The position numbers were made by a program, and so were the translations under genes. A stretch of DNA of 64,000 nt. Origin: Rhodoplanes sp963724735. GTDB lineage: Bacteria; Pseudomonadota; Alphaproteobacteria; Rhizobiales; Xanthobacteraceae. Below, piece by piece: positions 9,076 to 17,745 of the stretch; the stretch's first letter is position 1, and each line of letters opens with the position of its first letter. Where the stretch lies: contig CAVRVX010000004.1 in NCBI GenBank assembly GCA_963724735.1, positions 82,336-146,335 of the forward strand, read 5' to 3'. The notes below the pieces were generated by a model. That model saw only the letters and a program-made list of their open reading frames with translations. It was not told where the DNA came from and ran no database searches.

Positions 9076-9172
9076 ATATAGAGGCATCGCTTCAGCGTGT
9101 CAAATTGTTGCGAATCATTTGCAGGAAGAGCCTTAAATCTGATCGGGCGCCAGCGCGGCCGGCATACGGCGT

Positions 9173-10477
9173 CTACAACGCGCCCCACCGTCTGCCGGCG
9201 GAAATGCGCTGAGCCAACACCTTATCGATGCGGCGCCCGTCCACGTCGACCACCTCGAAGCGCCAACCCGAGGCGTCGAACGAGTCTCCGATCTTCGGCA
9301 AATAGCCCACCTGCGCCAGGACGAATCCTGCAGCCGTCTGGTAGGAGCGGCTTTGCGGGAGCAGGATGGCGAGGAGTTCGGCCATTTCGTCCACCGGCAT
9401 CGCACCGGATATGAGCCACGATCCGTCCGCTCGCTGCACGGCGTGCTCCGGAAACCCCTCGTCGGTCCGGAACGCGCCGACAATCGCTTCGAGAATGTCG
9501 GCGTTGGTAACAACTCCCTCGAAGTGCCCGTATTCGTCATGGACCAAGGCCAAATGGACGGCGCAGGTCTTGATCGTCTGCACCACGTCGAGCGCGTCGG
9601 CGGTATCGGGAATGACCGGAGCGGCGCGGACCTGAGAACGCAGATCCGGTTGCTCGCCGCGCATATACGCGTTGAGAAGATCCTTGGCCTGGATGACCCC
9701 AACCATCTCCTCTGGCGTTTCGTCATAGACCGGCAGACGCGAATGAATGCTTTCGACGATGATCCGGCGAATGTTTTGCGGGTCGTCAGCGAGATTGATC
9801 ATGTCGACATCGATGCGCGGCGTCATGACGGCTCGCACCGGACGATCGCCCAGTCGCATCACCCCGGCGATCATCGTGCGCTCTTCCGGTTCGATGACGC
9901 CGGCGGTCTCGGCTTCGGCGATCAAGGTCCTGATCTCCTCGTCGGTCACCCTGCCCTCGGGCTGCGGCTTGTGTGCAAGGGCGCGCAGGACAAGCCGCCC
10001 GGACATGTCGAGAACCCAAACGAACGGAGAGGCGATCTTCGCCAGCACCGTCATCGCCGGCGAGACCTTGACGGCGATGTTTTCGGGATTGCGCAGCGCT
10101 ATCTGCTTGGGGACGAGTTCGCCAATGATCAGCGACGCATAGGTGATCGCGGCGACGACCATGCCGACGCCCGCCGCATCGGCCGCCCCGGCCGGCACGC
10201 CGAGCGAGGCAATCCACTCGGCAACCCGCGTGCCCAAAGTCGCGCCGGAGAACGCGCCGGACAAAATGCCGATCAGCGTGATCCCGACCTGCACGGTGGA
10301 GAGGAACTTGCCCGGATTGGCCGCGAGCGCCAGAGCGCGCCGCGAACCGACGACCTCGCGGTCGACCAGCGCCTGCAGCCGCGCGCGGCGCGACGACACG
10401 ACCGCAAGCTCGGCCATGGACAGCAAGCCGTTGACGATGACGAGAACGACGACGATTGCGATTTCGAGATAGATCAT
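9173..10477 (-). CDS. CNNM/CBS-domain hemolysin-family (CorC/HlyC-like) protein
   Basis: This 434-residue membrane protein has the order CNNM transmembrane domain (residues 1 to about 190, with AELAVVSSRRARL and GELVPKQIAL), a CBS pair (MTPRIDVDMI through VVTNADILEAIVG), and a C-terminal CorC_HlyC domain (about 345-425) ending in VDVDGRRIDKVL. Family members are linked to Mg2+/Co2+ efflux or metal homeostasis; the old name hemolysin does not imply toxicity. Length and domain order are complete. It is monocistronic, separated from mntH by about 250 bases that hold the Mur box. Confidence 0.9.
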   Translation of the reverse strand: MIYLEIAIVVVLVIVNGLLSMAELAVVSSRRARLQALVDREVVGSRRALALAANPGKFLSTVQVGITLIGILSGAFSGATLGTRVAEWIASLGVPAGAADAAGVGMVVAAITYASLIIGELVPKQIALRNPENIAVKVSPAMTVLAKIASPFVWVLDMSGRLVLRALAHKPQPEGRVTDEEIRTLIAEAETAGVIEPEERTMIAGVMRLGDRPVRAVMTPRIDVDMINLADDPQNIRRIIVESIHSRLPVYDETPEEMVGVIQAKDLLNAYMRGEQPDLRSQVRAAPVIPDTADALDVVQTIKTCAVHLALVHDEYGHFEGVVTNADILEAIVGAFRTDEGFPEHAVQRADGSWLISGAMPVDEMAELLAILLPQSRSYQTAAGFVLAQVGYLPKIGDSFDASGWRFEVVDVDGRRIDKVLAQRISAGRRWGAL

Positions 10478-10645
10478 TGCACGGACATTATAGCCGGCCG
10501 TTCAGGTCAAATGCGTATGCTTTGACCGAAATTGCGCCGAGAAGCCCTCGCAACCGGACCGCAGCCACCTCGGCGGCTTGCGCAGTCCATTTCTCTCTCG
10601 ACCTGAACAAAAAAGCTTCCGCTCGTCGCGGGGAACACCTATTCG

Positions 10646-11323
10646 TCATTTGATCGGGACATAGACCTCGATGGCGAGTTGGTCATCCGGCGTCGTGCGC
10701 GGATCGTTGAGGTAGGTCTCGACAAAGACTTCCTGCGCTTCCAGACCTTTCTCATCGAGCTGGTTTGTGATCGCCTCATAGGTCGCGTCGAGCGTGTCGT
10801 AGCTTCCCTTGTGGACATATTTCAACGCCTTGCCGGCGGGCGACTTGCCGGCCGCCATGCCGTCCGACAGGTTGGCCGGCGGCGCGGCCACCGGCACGGC
10901 CGCCCGGAACTGGAAGCCTTTGTCGTCGGTCGACGTGTAGATCGTCATCGGCGGGCCGGCCGGCGTGATCTTTTCCTTTTCGAGATAGGCGTAGACCTTC
11001 TTGAAGCTGTCGACGATCGTCTCGAACGCTTTGTCCCAACTCGCTGTGGTGGCCAGGTAGACAATCGGCTGCTCGGTCATTGTCACTTCTTGGGCAACCA
11101 AGCCCTCGGGTTTCGTCTGGGCCGCCGCAGGGGGCGCCGGGGTAGCGGGCTCCGCCGGTTGTGATGGGGAGGCAGGCGGGATCGACGGCGTACTCGGGGC
11201 CGCAGCGGCAGGGGGCGCCCCCTTATCGTCGACCTTGGGTTGGGCGAATGTGAACCCGGCTTGTCCCAGGCTGAACGCGACCACCGCTCCAGCGACCACC
11301 AACGACAAACGAGAGGGCAGCAT
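10646..11323 (-). CDS. Exported GyrI-like (effector-binding) protein
   Basis: This 225-residue protein starts with a signal peptide (RLSLVVAGAVVAFSLGQAGFTFA), then a low-complexity Pro/Ala linker to about residue 75. Its C-terminal domain runs from AQEVTMTEQPIVYLATTASW to IEVYVPIK and resembles the GyrI-like/AraC effector-binding fold. A long open frame extends far upstream, but that part is antisense to dapF. ATG 11323 with AGGAG six bases upstream is the true start. It was probably periplasmic or membrane-anchored and binds a small molecule; the actual ligand is unknown. Confidence 0.8.
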   Translation of the reverse strand: MLPSRLSLVVAGAVVAFSLGQAGFTFAQPKVDDKGAPPAAAAPSTPSIPPASPSQPAEPATPAPPAAAQTKPEGLVAQEVTMTEQPIVYLATTASWDKAFETIVDSFKKVYAYLEKEKITPAGPPMTIYTSTDDKGFQFRAAVPVAAPPANLSDGMAAGKSPAGKALKYVHKGSYDTLDATYEAITNQLDEKGLEAQEVFVETYLNDPRTTPDDQLAIEVYVPIK

Positions 11324-11557
11324 CAGACGCTCCTGTCGCAACTTGCCTGCGCGCCCGGGACCGGCTCCCCGGCCGCGGCGCTCGGCGAAAATCGTCTCGT
11401 GATGATTTGCCGCCTCATTGGCGCAAGACTCCACCCGCTGCCTCGTGAGCGGCCTCCCCGCGCGCCGGCAACCCGCCCTTCCATGATACAGGGACTTCGC
11501 GCTGGTCAAGCCTCGCTGATTGCTCATATATGAAAGGCCAATGGGTTCGATCAGCGC

Positions 11558-12439
11558 ATGAGCACGCTCGCCAACCAGCGATTTGTCAAGATGAACGGCC
11601 TCGGCAATGAGATCGTGGTCGTCGATCTGCGGGCAGCGTCGCCGGCCGCCCCGCTCGAGGTTGCTGAGGTTCGGGCTGCCGCCGGACCGCGCGGCGCGCC
11701 CTGCGACCAGCTCATGGTGCTCTGCCCGCCGCGAAGGTTGGACACGGACGCTTTCGTGCGCATCTTCAACAATGACGGCTCGCAGGCGGAGGCTTGCGGA
11801 AACGGGATGCGTTGCGTTGCCCATCTTCTGTTCAATGAGACCGGCAAGCAGCGATTGGCCTTCGAGACCGCGGCCGGGTTGGTGGCCTGCTGGCCCGGCG
11901 CTGGGCCGGCGGTCGCGACCGTCGATATGGGCGCGCCGCGCTTCGGCTGGCGCGACATTCCGCTTGCCAGAGCATTCCCGGACACCCGCGCGATCGACCT
12001 GCGTTTCGGGCCGGCCGCCAACCCGCTTTTGCAGTCGCCCTCGGTGGTCAGCATGGGCAATCCGCACGCGGTCTTCTGGGTCGACGATGTGCGCGCCCAT
12101 GATCTCGCCAATATCGGCCCTGTCCTGGAGACCGACCCTATTTTTCCTGCGCGCGCCAATATTTCGCTCGCCGCCGTCGCTTCCCGCGACCACCTGATCG
12201 TGCGCACCTGGGAGCGCGGCGCGGGGCTCACCCAGGCCTGCGGTTCGGCCGCCTGCGCGGCCGCGGTCTGCGCCGCGCGCACCGGACGCACCGAGCGCCT
12301 GGTCGCTGTTACGCTTCCTGGCGGCGATCTTTCCATCGAATGGCGGGCGAGCGACGACCATGTGCTGATGACCGGTCCGGTCGTCTATGAATATGAAGGC
12401 CGCTTCGATCCCGCCCTGTTCGCTGCCGCGGACGCCTGA
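11558..12439 (+). CDS. dapF: Diaminopimelate epimerase
   Basis: This 293-residue enzyme converts LL- to meso-diaminopimelate for lysine and peptidoglycan synthesis in the cytoplasm. Both catalytic cysteines are visible: Cys80 in EACGNGMRC and Cys228 in QACGSAACA. The N-terminal FVKMNGLGNE and the MGNPHAVFWV segment are family landmarks. The first gene of dapF-mtaB-MaoC; the next start codon lies four bases after its stop, so co-translation is likely. The length is slightly above the usual 275 or so. Confidence 0.96.
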   Translation: MSTLANQRFVKMNGLGNEIVVVDLRAASPAAPLEVAEVRAAAGPRGAPCDQLMVLCPPRRLDTDAFVRIFNNDGSQAEACGNGMRCVAHLLFNETGKQRLAFETAAGLVACWPGAGPAVATVDMGAPRFGWRDIPLARAFPDTRAIDLRFGPAANPLLQSPSVVSMGNPHAVFWVDDVRAHDLANIGPVLETDPIFPARANISLAAVASRDHLIVRTWERGAGLTQACGSAACAAAVCAARTGRTERLVAVTLPGGDLSIEWRASDDHVLMTGPVVYEYEGRFDPALFAAADA

Positions 12440-12443
12440 CGCA

Positions 12444-13712
12444 ATGACGATCGCCGTCCAAAATTTCGGCTGCCGGCTCAATGCCTCGGAGGGGGAGGCG
12501 ATCCGCCGGCATGCCGCGGCGGCGGGCATCGGCAATCTCGTCGTCGTGAACTCTTGCGCGGTCACCGCGGAAGCCGTGCGCCAGGGGCGCCAGGCGATCC
12601 GCAAGGTCAAGCGCGAGAGGCCGGACGCGCGCGTGGTCGTGACCGGCTGCGCCGCGCAGCTTGAACCGCAGACTTTTGCGGCCATGACCGAGGTCGATCG
12701 CGTGCTCGGCAACCGCGAAAAGCTGTCGCCAGGCGCGTGGACCGAGACCGCGCGGGCCCTCAGCGACGGCGCGGCGCGCGAGCGCGACGGCAAGGCCGAT
12801 GTGTCGGATATCATGGCGGCGCACGATCCTAGCGGAGCCGCCATCGAGACGATGCAAGGGCGGACGCGCGCCTTCGTCCAGGTGCAGAACGGCTGCGACC
12901 ATCGCTGCACCTTTTGCGTCATTCCCTTTGGTCGCGGCAATTCGCGCTCGGCGCCGGTCGACGACGTGGCGGCGCAGGTGCGCCGGCTGGTCGCGAACGG
13001 CTATTGCGAGGTCGTGCTCACCGGCGTGGACATCACGAGCTACGGCGCGGACCTTCCCGGCGAACCGAGGCTCGGCCGTCTCGTCAAAGCGCTTCTGGCT
13101 CGCGTGCCCGAGCTGGCGCGGCTGCGGCTCTCCTCGATCGACAGCGTAGAGGCGGACCGCGACCTCCTCGACGCCTTTGCCAGCGAGCCGCGGCTGATGC
13201 CCCATCTGCATCTGTCGCTGCAGGCCGGCGACGACCTGATCCTCAAGCGCATGAAGCGGCGGCATCTGCGCGCCGACGCTATCGCGTTCTGCCGAAACCT
13301 GCGGGAACTCCGCCCCGACATCGTCTTCGGCGCCGATCTCATCGCGGGCTTTCCCACCGAGACGGAAGAGATGTTCGCGCGTTCGCTCGACCTCGTCGAC
13401 GAATGCGGCCTGACCTTCCTGCATGTCTTTCCCTTCTCCGCGCGCCCGGGCACGCCAGCCGCGCGCATGCCGCAAGTCCCGCCCGAGATCGCCAAGAACC
13501 GGGCCCGGCGGCTGCGCGAAAAAGGCGACGGGGCTTTGCGAAATCATCTTGAAACGGAAGTGGGCCGCGCGCGCCGGGTTCTGGCCGAGACGCCTGCGCG
13601 CGGCCGCACCGAACAGTTCACGCAAATCCGCTTCACCACCGAGGCCGAGCCGGGCAGGATTGTCGACGTGCCGGTTATCGGGCATGACGGGCGGATGCTG
13701 ATCGCAGCGTGA
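12444..13712 (+). CDS. mtaB: tRNA t6A37 methylthiotransferase
   Basis: This 422-residue radical-SAM enzyme converts t6A37 to ms2t6A37 in ANN-decoding tRNAs. The N-terminal UPF0004 domain has FGCRLNASE and VVNSCAVT, with a third cysteine in VTGCAAQ, for one 4Fe-4S cluster. The radical SAM motif CDHRCTFC places cysteines at 151, 155 and 158. The short end after about residue 360 lacks a clear full TRAM domain. The start is ATG 12444, four bases after dapF; the longer frame upstream overlaps dapF and is not used. The dapF-mtaB arrangement is common in Hyphomicrobiales. Confidence 0.93.
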   Translation: MTIAVQNFGCRLNASEGEAIRRHAAAAGIGNLVVVNSCAVTAEAVRQGRQAIRKVKRERPDARVVVTGCAAQLEPQTFAAMTEVDRVLGNREKLSPGAWTETARALSDGAARERDGKADVSDIMAAHDPSGAAIETMQGRTRAFVQVQNGCDHRCTFCVIPFGRGNSRSAPVDDVAAQVRRLVANGYCEVVLTGVDITSYGADLPGEPRLGRLVKALLARVPELARLRLSSIDSVEADRDLLDAFASEPRLMPHLHLSLQAGDDLILKRMKRRHLRADAIAFCRNLRELRPDIVFGADLIAGFPTETEEMFARSLDLVDECGLTFLHVFPFSARPGTPAARMPQVPPEIAKNRARRLREKGDGALRNHLETEVGRARRVLAETPARGRTEQFTQIRFTTEAEPGRIVDVPVIGHDGRMLIAA

Positions 13713-13737
13713 CCTTGGCAAACGACCGGAGCCATGA

Positions 13738-14175
13738 ATGAGCGAAACGAGCGGTCCTCTCGTCGTGCCGGACGAGCGTTTCGCGAAGACGATTCAGCTC
13801 ACGCTCGCCGATGTCAGCGCCTTTGCGCGGCTCGCCGGCGACCATAACCCGCTCCATTACGACGCCGACTACGCCGCGCGCACGCGCTTCAAGAAGCCGC
13901 TCGCCTGCGGCGGCCAATTGGCGGCGCAGATGATGGGCTTCCTCGCCTCGCATTACTCGGAACGGGGCAATGTGGTCGGACACGACATCAAGTTCCGCCT
14001 GCATCTGCCGGTGCTAGCCGACGAGGCGATCGAGCTGTCCTGGCAGGTCGAGGAGGTCACGCCCGCGCCGCATCTGAAGGGGGACGTGGTGGTGCTGCGC
14101 GGGCAGATCCGCAACTCGGCCGGCAAGCTCGCCCTCAGCGCCAAGGCGCGCGTGCTGGTGGGCGAGGCTTTGTGA
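13738..14175 (+). CDS. MaoC-like hot-dog dehydratase/thioesterase
   Basis: This 145-residue single hot-dog domain has the R-hydratase landmark LAGDHNPLHYDADYAAR (Asp/His pair, about residues 36-52) followed by CGGQLAAQMM, as in MaoC/PhaJ (R)-specific enoyl-CoA hydratases. It likely acts on an acyl thioester; the substrate is unknown. ATG 13738 has GGAG nearby. It follows mtaB by 25 bases and probably shares its transcript. It converges with the pseudouridine synthase gene with only 7 bases between stops. Confidence 0.87.
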   Translation: MSETSGPLVVPDERFAKTIQLTLADVSAFARLAGDHNPLHYDADYAARTRFKKPLACGGQLAAQMMGFLASHYSERGNVVGHDIKFRLHLPVLADEAIELSWQVEEVTPAPHLKGDVVVLRGQIRNSAGKLALSAKARVLVGEAL

Positions 14176-14182
14176 CTGCGGA

Positions 14183-15040
14183 TTACCCCTCGAAATAGCC
14201 GCACGTCGAAAAGGCCGCCCGCATATGCGCGGGAACCGGCGCTGTGACGCGCACGGGCGCGCGGTTCTTGCCCAGCGGAATGACGATCTCGCGCGCATGT
14301 AGATGCAGGCCGGGACCGCCCAAGCGAGGTCCGGTCCCGTAGATATTGTCGCCGAGGATCGGCCAGCCCATCGCGGCGCAATGCACCCGCAACTGATGCG
14401 TCCGCCCGGTCAGCGGCTCGAGCGCAAGCCAGGTCACCACCCTCCCCTGGAGGGGGAGGGTCGGCGCGCTTGGCGCGCCGGGGTGGGGTGAGCCACCGGC
14501 GGTTGGATTCACCCCCTCCCGGTCCGCCGCGCGGACCGAGCTCCCCCCTCCAGCGGGAGGTGAAACACCCTGTCGGACTCTAATGTCGGAGTCATCCTTG
14601 CCAGCGATCACGATCGTGGCGCGCCCCAGCACCTTCCAGGTCGTCGCCGCGGGGACGCCTTTGGGGTCGGGCTTCATCCACCAGCCGCGGGTCGCGTCCC
14701 GCCGGCCGAGCGGCAGCTCGATAATGCCTTCCTCCGCCTCGGGTCCGCCTTCGACGACCGCCCAATAGGTCTTGCCCACCTTGCCGTGCTTGAACAGGAG
14801 CCCCAGATGAGCGAGCGCCTTGCGATGGCGGCCGAGCACGAGACAGCCGGAGGTTTCCTTGTCGAGCCGATGGGCGAGCGCCGGCGGCCGCGGCAGCCCG
14901 AAGCGCAGCGCATCGAAAAAGTCTTCGAGGCTCGCCCCGCCCTTCGGCCCGCGATGGACCGGCAGGCCGGCCGGCTTATCGATCACCAGCATCAATCCGT
15001 CGCGATAAAGAATGCGCCCTTGCATGTCTTCCGGCGTCAT
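14183..15040 (-). CDS. RluA-family pseudouridine synthase with embedded repeat peptide
   Basis: This 285-residue RNA pseudouridine synthase has the catalytic-aspartate motif HRLDKETSG (about residues 57-65) and the RTHQLRVHC motif near the C-terminus. Between them, after TWKVLGRAT, about 60 residues rich in Pro, Gly, Ala and Ser replace a loop that is usually only a few residues long. This insert is encoded by a GC-rich palindromic repeat that keeps the frame open. The start ATG 15040 is the last plausible one before ftsY, which begins 28 bases away on the other strand; the longer open frame is antisense to ftsY. The target RNA site is unknown. Confidence 0.88.
   Translation of the reverse strand: MTPEDMQGRILYRDGLMLVIDKPAGLPVHRGPKGGASLEDFFDALRFGLPRPPALAHRLDKETSGCLVLGRHRKALAHLGLLFKHGKVGKTYWAVVEGGPEAEEGIIELPLGRRDATRGWWMKPDPKGVPAATTWKVLGRATIVIAGKDDSDIRVRQGVSPPAGGGSSVRAADREGVNPTAGGSPHPGAPSAPTLPLQGRVVTWLALEPLTGRTHQLRVHCAAMGWPILGDNIYGTGPRLGGPGLHLHAREIVIPLGKNRAPVRVTAPVPAHMRAAFSTCGYFEG
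14438..14570. repeat. Palindromic repeat inserted in frame inside a gene
   Basis: There are three consecutive hairpins: CCTCCCC-TGGA-GGGGAGG, GGCGCGC-TT-GGCGCGCC, and GGTCCGC-CGC-GCGGACC, ending with CTCCAGCGGGAGG. The overall layout matches the intergenic repeats at 30-260. Here it lies wholly inside the pseudouridine synthase gene without breaking the frame, like the palindromic elements of Rickettsia that code for extra peptides. Confidence 0.8.
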
Positions 15041-15067
15041 GGCGAAAGCGCTAACACAGGCCCCGAC

Positions 15068-16018
15068 ATGAATGACAGCAGCGAAGACAGCGCGCCGAAG
15101 CAGACCTGGTGGCGAAAGCTCACGACAGGCCTCCAGCGCACCTCGACGTCGATCGGCGGCGCGATCACCGATCTCGTCACCAAGCGCAAGCTCGACGCCT
15201 CCGTCATCGAGGAACTCGAGGAAGCGTTGATCCGGGCCGATCTCGGCGTGCAAACCGCGGCGGCCGTCGCGGACAAGGTCAGTGACGGTCGCTACGACAA
15301 GTCGGTCACGCCCGAGGAAGTCAAGGCGATCCTCGCCGCCGAGGTGGAGAAAATCCTCAGTCCGGTCGCCAAGCCCCTCGTGATCGATGCGGCCGCCGAG
15401 CCTTTCGTCATCCTCGTGATCGGCGTCAATGGATCGGGGAAGACGACGACCATCGGCAAGCTCGCCGCGCGCCTCTCGGCCGAAGGACGCAAGCCGATGC
15501 TCGTCGCCGGCGACACCTTCCGCGCCGCCGCCATAGAGCAGATCAAGATTTGGGGAGATCGTACGAACAGTCGCGTCGTCGCGCGCGCGCAGGGAAGCGA
15601 CGCGGCAGGACTTGCCTATGACGCGCTCGTCGCGGCGCGGGAGGAAGGCGCCGATGTGCTGATCGTCGACACCGCGGGCCGCCTGCAGAACAAGTCAGCG
15701 CTGATGAGCGAGCTGGAAAAGATCGTGCGCGTGATGCGCAAGTTCGATCCGTCCGCTCCCCACGCGGTGCTGCTCGTGCTCGATGCGACCGTCGGGCAGA
15801 ACGCGCTGTCGCAGGTCGAAGAATTTCGGAAAGTGGCCGGCGTGACCGGCCTCGTGATGACCAAGCTCGACGGCACCGCGCGCGGCGGCATTCTGGTCGC
15901 CGTCTCGGCCAAGTATGGCCTTCCGGTGCATTTCATCGGGATCGGCGAGGGGATCGAGGATCTCGCCCCCTTCGCCGCCAAGGACTTCGCCCGCGCGGTG
16001 GCGGGGTTGGAAGCCTAA
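15068..16018 (+). CDS. ftsY: Signal recognition particle receptor FtsY
   Basis: This 316-residue SRP-receptor GTPase docks ribosome-nascent chain complexes at the inner membrane for co-translational insertion. A short basic N-terminus (WWRKLTTGLQ) precedes the four-helix N domain (TKRKLDASVIEELEEALI). The G domain has G1 GVNGSGKTTT at residues 119-128, DTAGRL, and TKLDG near 275. It lacks the long acidic A domain of E. coli FtsY, as is usual in alphaproteobacteria. ATG 15068 begins MNDSSEDS; the upstream open frame is antisense to the pseudouridine synthase gene. Confidence 0.96.
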   Translation: MNDSSEDSAPKQTWWRKLTTGLQRTSTSIGGAITDLVTKRKLDASVIEELEEALIRADLGVQTAAAVADKVSDGRYDKSVTPEEVKAILAAEVEKILSPVAKPLVIDAAAEPFVILVIGVNGSGKTTTIGKLAARLSAEGRKPMLVAGDTFRAAAIEQIKIWGDRTNSRVVARAQGSDAAGLAYDALVAAREEGADVLIVDTAGRLQNKSALMSELEKIVRVMRKFDPSAPHAVLLVLDATVGQNALSQVEEFRKVAGVTGLVMTKLDGTARGGILVAVSAKYGLPVHFIGIGEGIEDLAPFAAKDFARAVAGLEA

Positions 16019-16077
16019 ATTATCGTGCGACTACAAGCGAGAAGGTGGAATCGCGGACTGGACGCGGCCGGCGTGTA

Positions 16078-16440
16078 TTACTCGAGGATCGCCTGGTAGC
16101 CCGCCTCGTCGAGCAGCGCGTCGAATTCGCTCTTGTCGGCGACTTTGATGCGGAACAGCCAGCCTTCGCCGCTCGGATCGCTGTTCACGAGCCCCGGCTC
16201 GTTGGTCAGCTTGTCATTGACCGCGACCACCTCGCCCGTCATCGGCGCATAGACGTCGGACGCCGCCTTCACCAATTCGACCACCGCGGCCGGCGCGCCC
16301 TGTCCAAAGCTCGCTCCGACGCTCGGCAGTTCGACAAAGACGAGATCGCCCAGCTTGTCCTGCGCGTAAGACGTGATGCCGACGGTCGCAACATCTCCGT
16401 CGAGCTGCACCCATTCGTGGTCCTTGGTGTATTTCAGCAT
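16078..16440 (-). CDS. gcvH: Glycine cleavage system H protein
   Basis: This 120-residue lipoyl carrier shuttles the aminomethyl group between the P and T proteins of glycine cleavage. The lipoylation site is Lys58 in ELVKAASDVYAP, and the N-terminus KYTKDHEWV is characteristic. It is the second gene of a gcvT-gcvH pair, 117 bases downstream of gcvT, with a perfect palindrome in between. No gcvP follows: the next gene, ftsY, is on the other strand, so the P protein must be encoded elsewhere. Confidence 0.95.
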   Translation of the reverse strand: MLKYTKDHEWVQLDGDVATVGITSYAQDKLGDLVFVELPSVGASFGQGAPAAVVELVKAASDVYAPMTGEVVAVNDKLTNEPGLVNSDPSGEGWLFRIKVADKSEFDALLDEAGYQAILE

Positions 16441-16520
16441 GGCCCCTCCTCGAGTTTCTAGAGCATTTTCCGACGAACGAACCGGTTCGCCGCAGAATAA
16501 TGCGACCACTAAAGGATAAT

Positions 16521-16560
16521 TAGAGCGAATTCCGATTCCATTGGAACGGAATTCGCTCTA
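16521..16560. repeat. 40-base near-perfect palindrome between gcvT and gcvH
   Basis: The arms TAGAGCGAATTCCG and CGGAATTCGCTCTA are perfect complements 14 bases long around a 12-base centre. It overlaps the gcvT stop codon. A related AGAGC-type sequence (AGAGCATTTTCCG) lies at 16460-16472. Such AGAGC palindromes recur in Hyphomicrobiales genomes. In the transcript it would form a strong stem between gcvT and gcvH and could tune relative expression or stabilise the 5' mRNA. Confidence 0.75.
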
Positions 16561-17706
16561 GCGCTTGAAGCGCGCGGGCACGAACGGCAGCGCCGCGACG
16601 CGCGCGGGCAGGCGTTTGCCACGCACATCGGCGAACAACGTCGCGCCGGCCTGCGCAAGCCCCGTTTCCACATATCCCATCGCCACAGGCGCGCCGACGG
16701 TGACGCCGAAGCCCCCCGACGTGACGGTCCCGACCGCCCCGCCTGCCTGCTCCGCCTGGTAGAGGGTAGCGCCGCCGCGCACCGGCGCGCGGCCTTCCGG
16801 CGCAAGCCCGACCCGGCGGCGGGGAGCCCCTTCGGCCAATTGCCGCAAGATGGGTCCGCTTCCGGGAAAACCGCCAGAGCGCACGCCGCCCGCGCGCCGC
16901 GCTTTGCCGATGCTCCATTCGAGCGCGGCTTCCACCGGGGTGGTCGCGGTGTCGATGTCCGAGCCGTAGAGGCACAGGCCCGCCTCCAGCCGCAGCGAGT
17001 CGCGCGCGCCAAGGCCGACAGGCTGGACCGCCGGGTTCTGCAGCAGCTTGGCGCAAAATGCTTCGGCCTTCTCGGCGGGAAGGCTGATCTCGAATCCGTC
17101 TTCGCCGGTATAGCCGGAGCGCGAGACGAGGCAGTCTGCCCCGGCCAAGGCGACCGGCCGCGCGTCCATGAATCGCATCGCCCGCATTTCGGGGGAAAAC
17201 CCTGCAAGCACGGCCTCCGCCTGCGGACCCTGAAGCGCGACGAGCGCGCGTTCGGGCAACGGCTCTATCTCGCAGCTTGCCGCGAGATGCGCGCGCAGGT
17301 GCGCTTCGTCCGCCTCCTTGCGCGATGCGTTGACCACGACGAAGAGATGGTCGCCCTGGTTGGAGACCATGAGATCGTCGAGGATGCCGCCGCCCTCGTC
17401 GGTGAACAGCGCGTAGCGCTGCCGCCCCCGCGGCAGGCCGAGAATGTCCGCCGGCGCCAACGTTTCCAGCGCCCGCGCCGCGTCCTCGATCCGCCCCGAG
17501 CGGGGTCGCAGCGCGATCTGTCCCATATGCGAGACATCGAACAGGCCGGCCGCCGCGCGGGTGTGTTGATGCTCCTTGATGATGCCGGTCGGATACTGGA
17601 CCGGCATGTCGTAGCCCGCGAACGGCACCATGCGGGCGCCGAGCTGCAGATGCAGCGCGTGCAGCGGGGTGCGCTTGAGCGGGGTTACTGCGTCCGGCTG
17701 CGCCAT
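16558..17706 (-). CDS. gcvT: Glycine cleavage system aminomethyltransferase (T protein)
   Basis: This 382-residue T protein transfers the methylene from the H-protein aminomethyl arm to tetrahydrofolate, releasing ammonia. It starts with TPLHALHLQLGARMVPFAGYDMP, has FDVSHMGQ near residue 78, the SRSGYTGEDGFEI segment near 215, and a C-terminal GCV_T_C barrel. The length fits bacterial GcvT. It is followed by gcvH on the same strand, and the upstream gap of 39 bases to the DUF3775 gene leaves little room for a glycine riboswitch; none is seen. Confidence 0.95.
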   Translation of the reverse strand: MAQPDAVTPLKRTPLHALHLQLGARMVPFAGYDMPVQYPTGIIKEHQHTRAAAGLFDVSHMGQIALRPRSGRIEDAARALETLAPADILGLPRGRQRYALFTDEGGGILDDLMVSNQGDHLFVVVNASRKEADEAHLRAHLAASCEIEPLPERALVALQGPQAEAVLAGFSPEMRAMRFMDARPVALAGADCLVSRSGYTGEDGFEISLPAEKAEAFCAKLLQNPAVQPVGLGARDSLRLEAGLCLYGSDIDTATTPVEAALEWSIGKARRAGGVRSGGFPGSGPILRQLAEGAPRRRVGLAPEGRAPVRGGATLYQAEQAGGAVGTVTSGGFGVTVGAPVAMGYVETGLAQAGATLFADVRGKRLPARVAALPFVPARFKR

Positions 17707-17745
17707 CGGCTCCCTACGTCGACACCGCGGGGCGATGGTGCGCCC

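Noticed and set aside
11324..12940. A very long minus-strand open frame (to 764 residues) upstream of the GyrI-like gene
   Set aside because: It is antisense to dapF and mtaB; only the part from ATG 11323 has a signal peptide and ribosome site.
12309..13721. A 470-residue minus-strand open frame opposite mtaB
   Set aside because: High GC gives long antisense frames; mtaB on the plus strand has all catalytic motifs, while this frame shows no domain.
17707..17745. Possible glycine riboswitch before gcvT
   Set aside because: Only 39 bases separate gcvT from the upstream gene, and no paired aptamer-like structure is visible.
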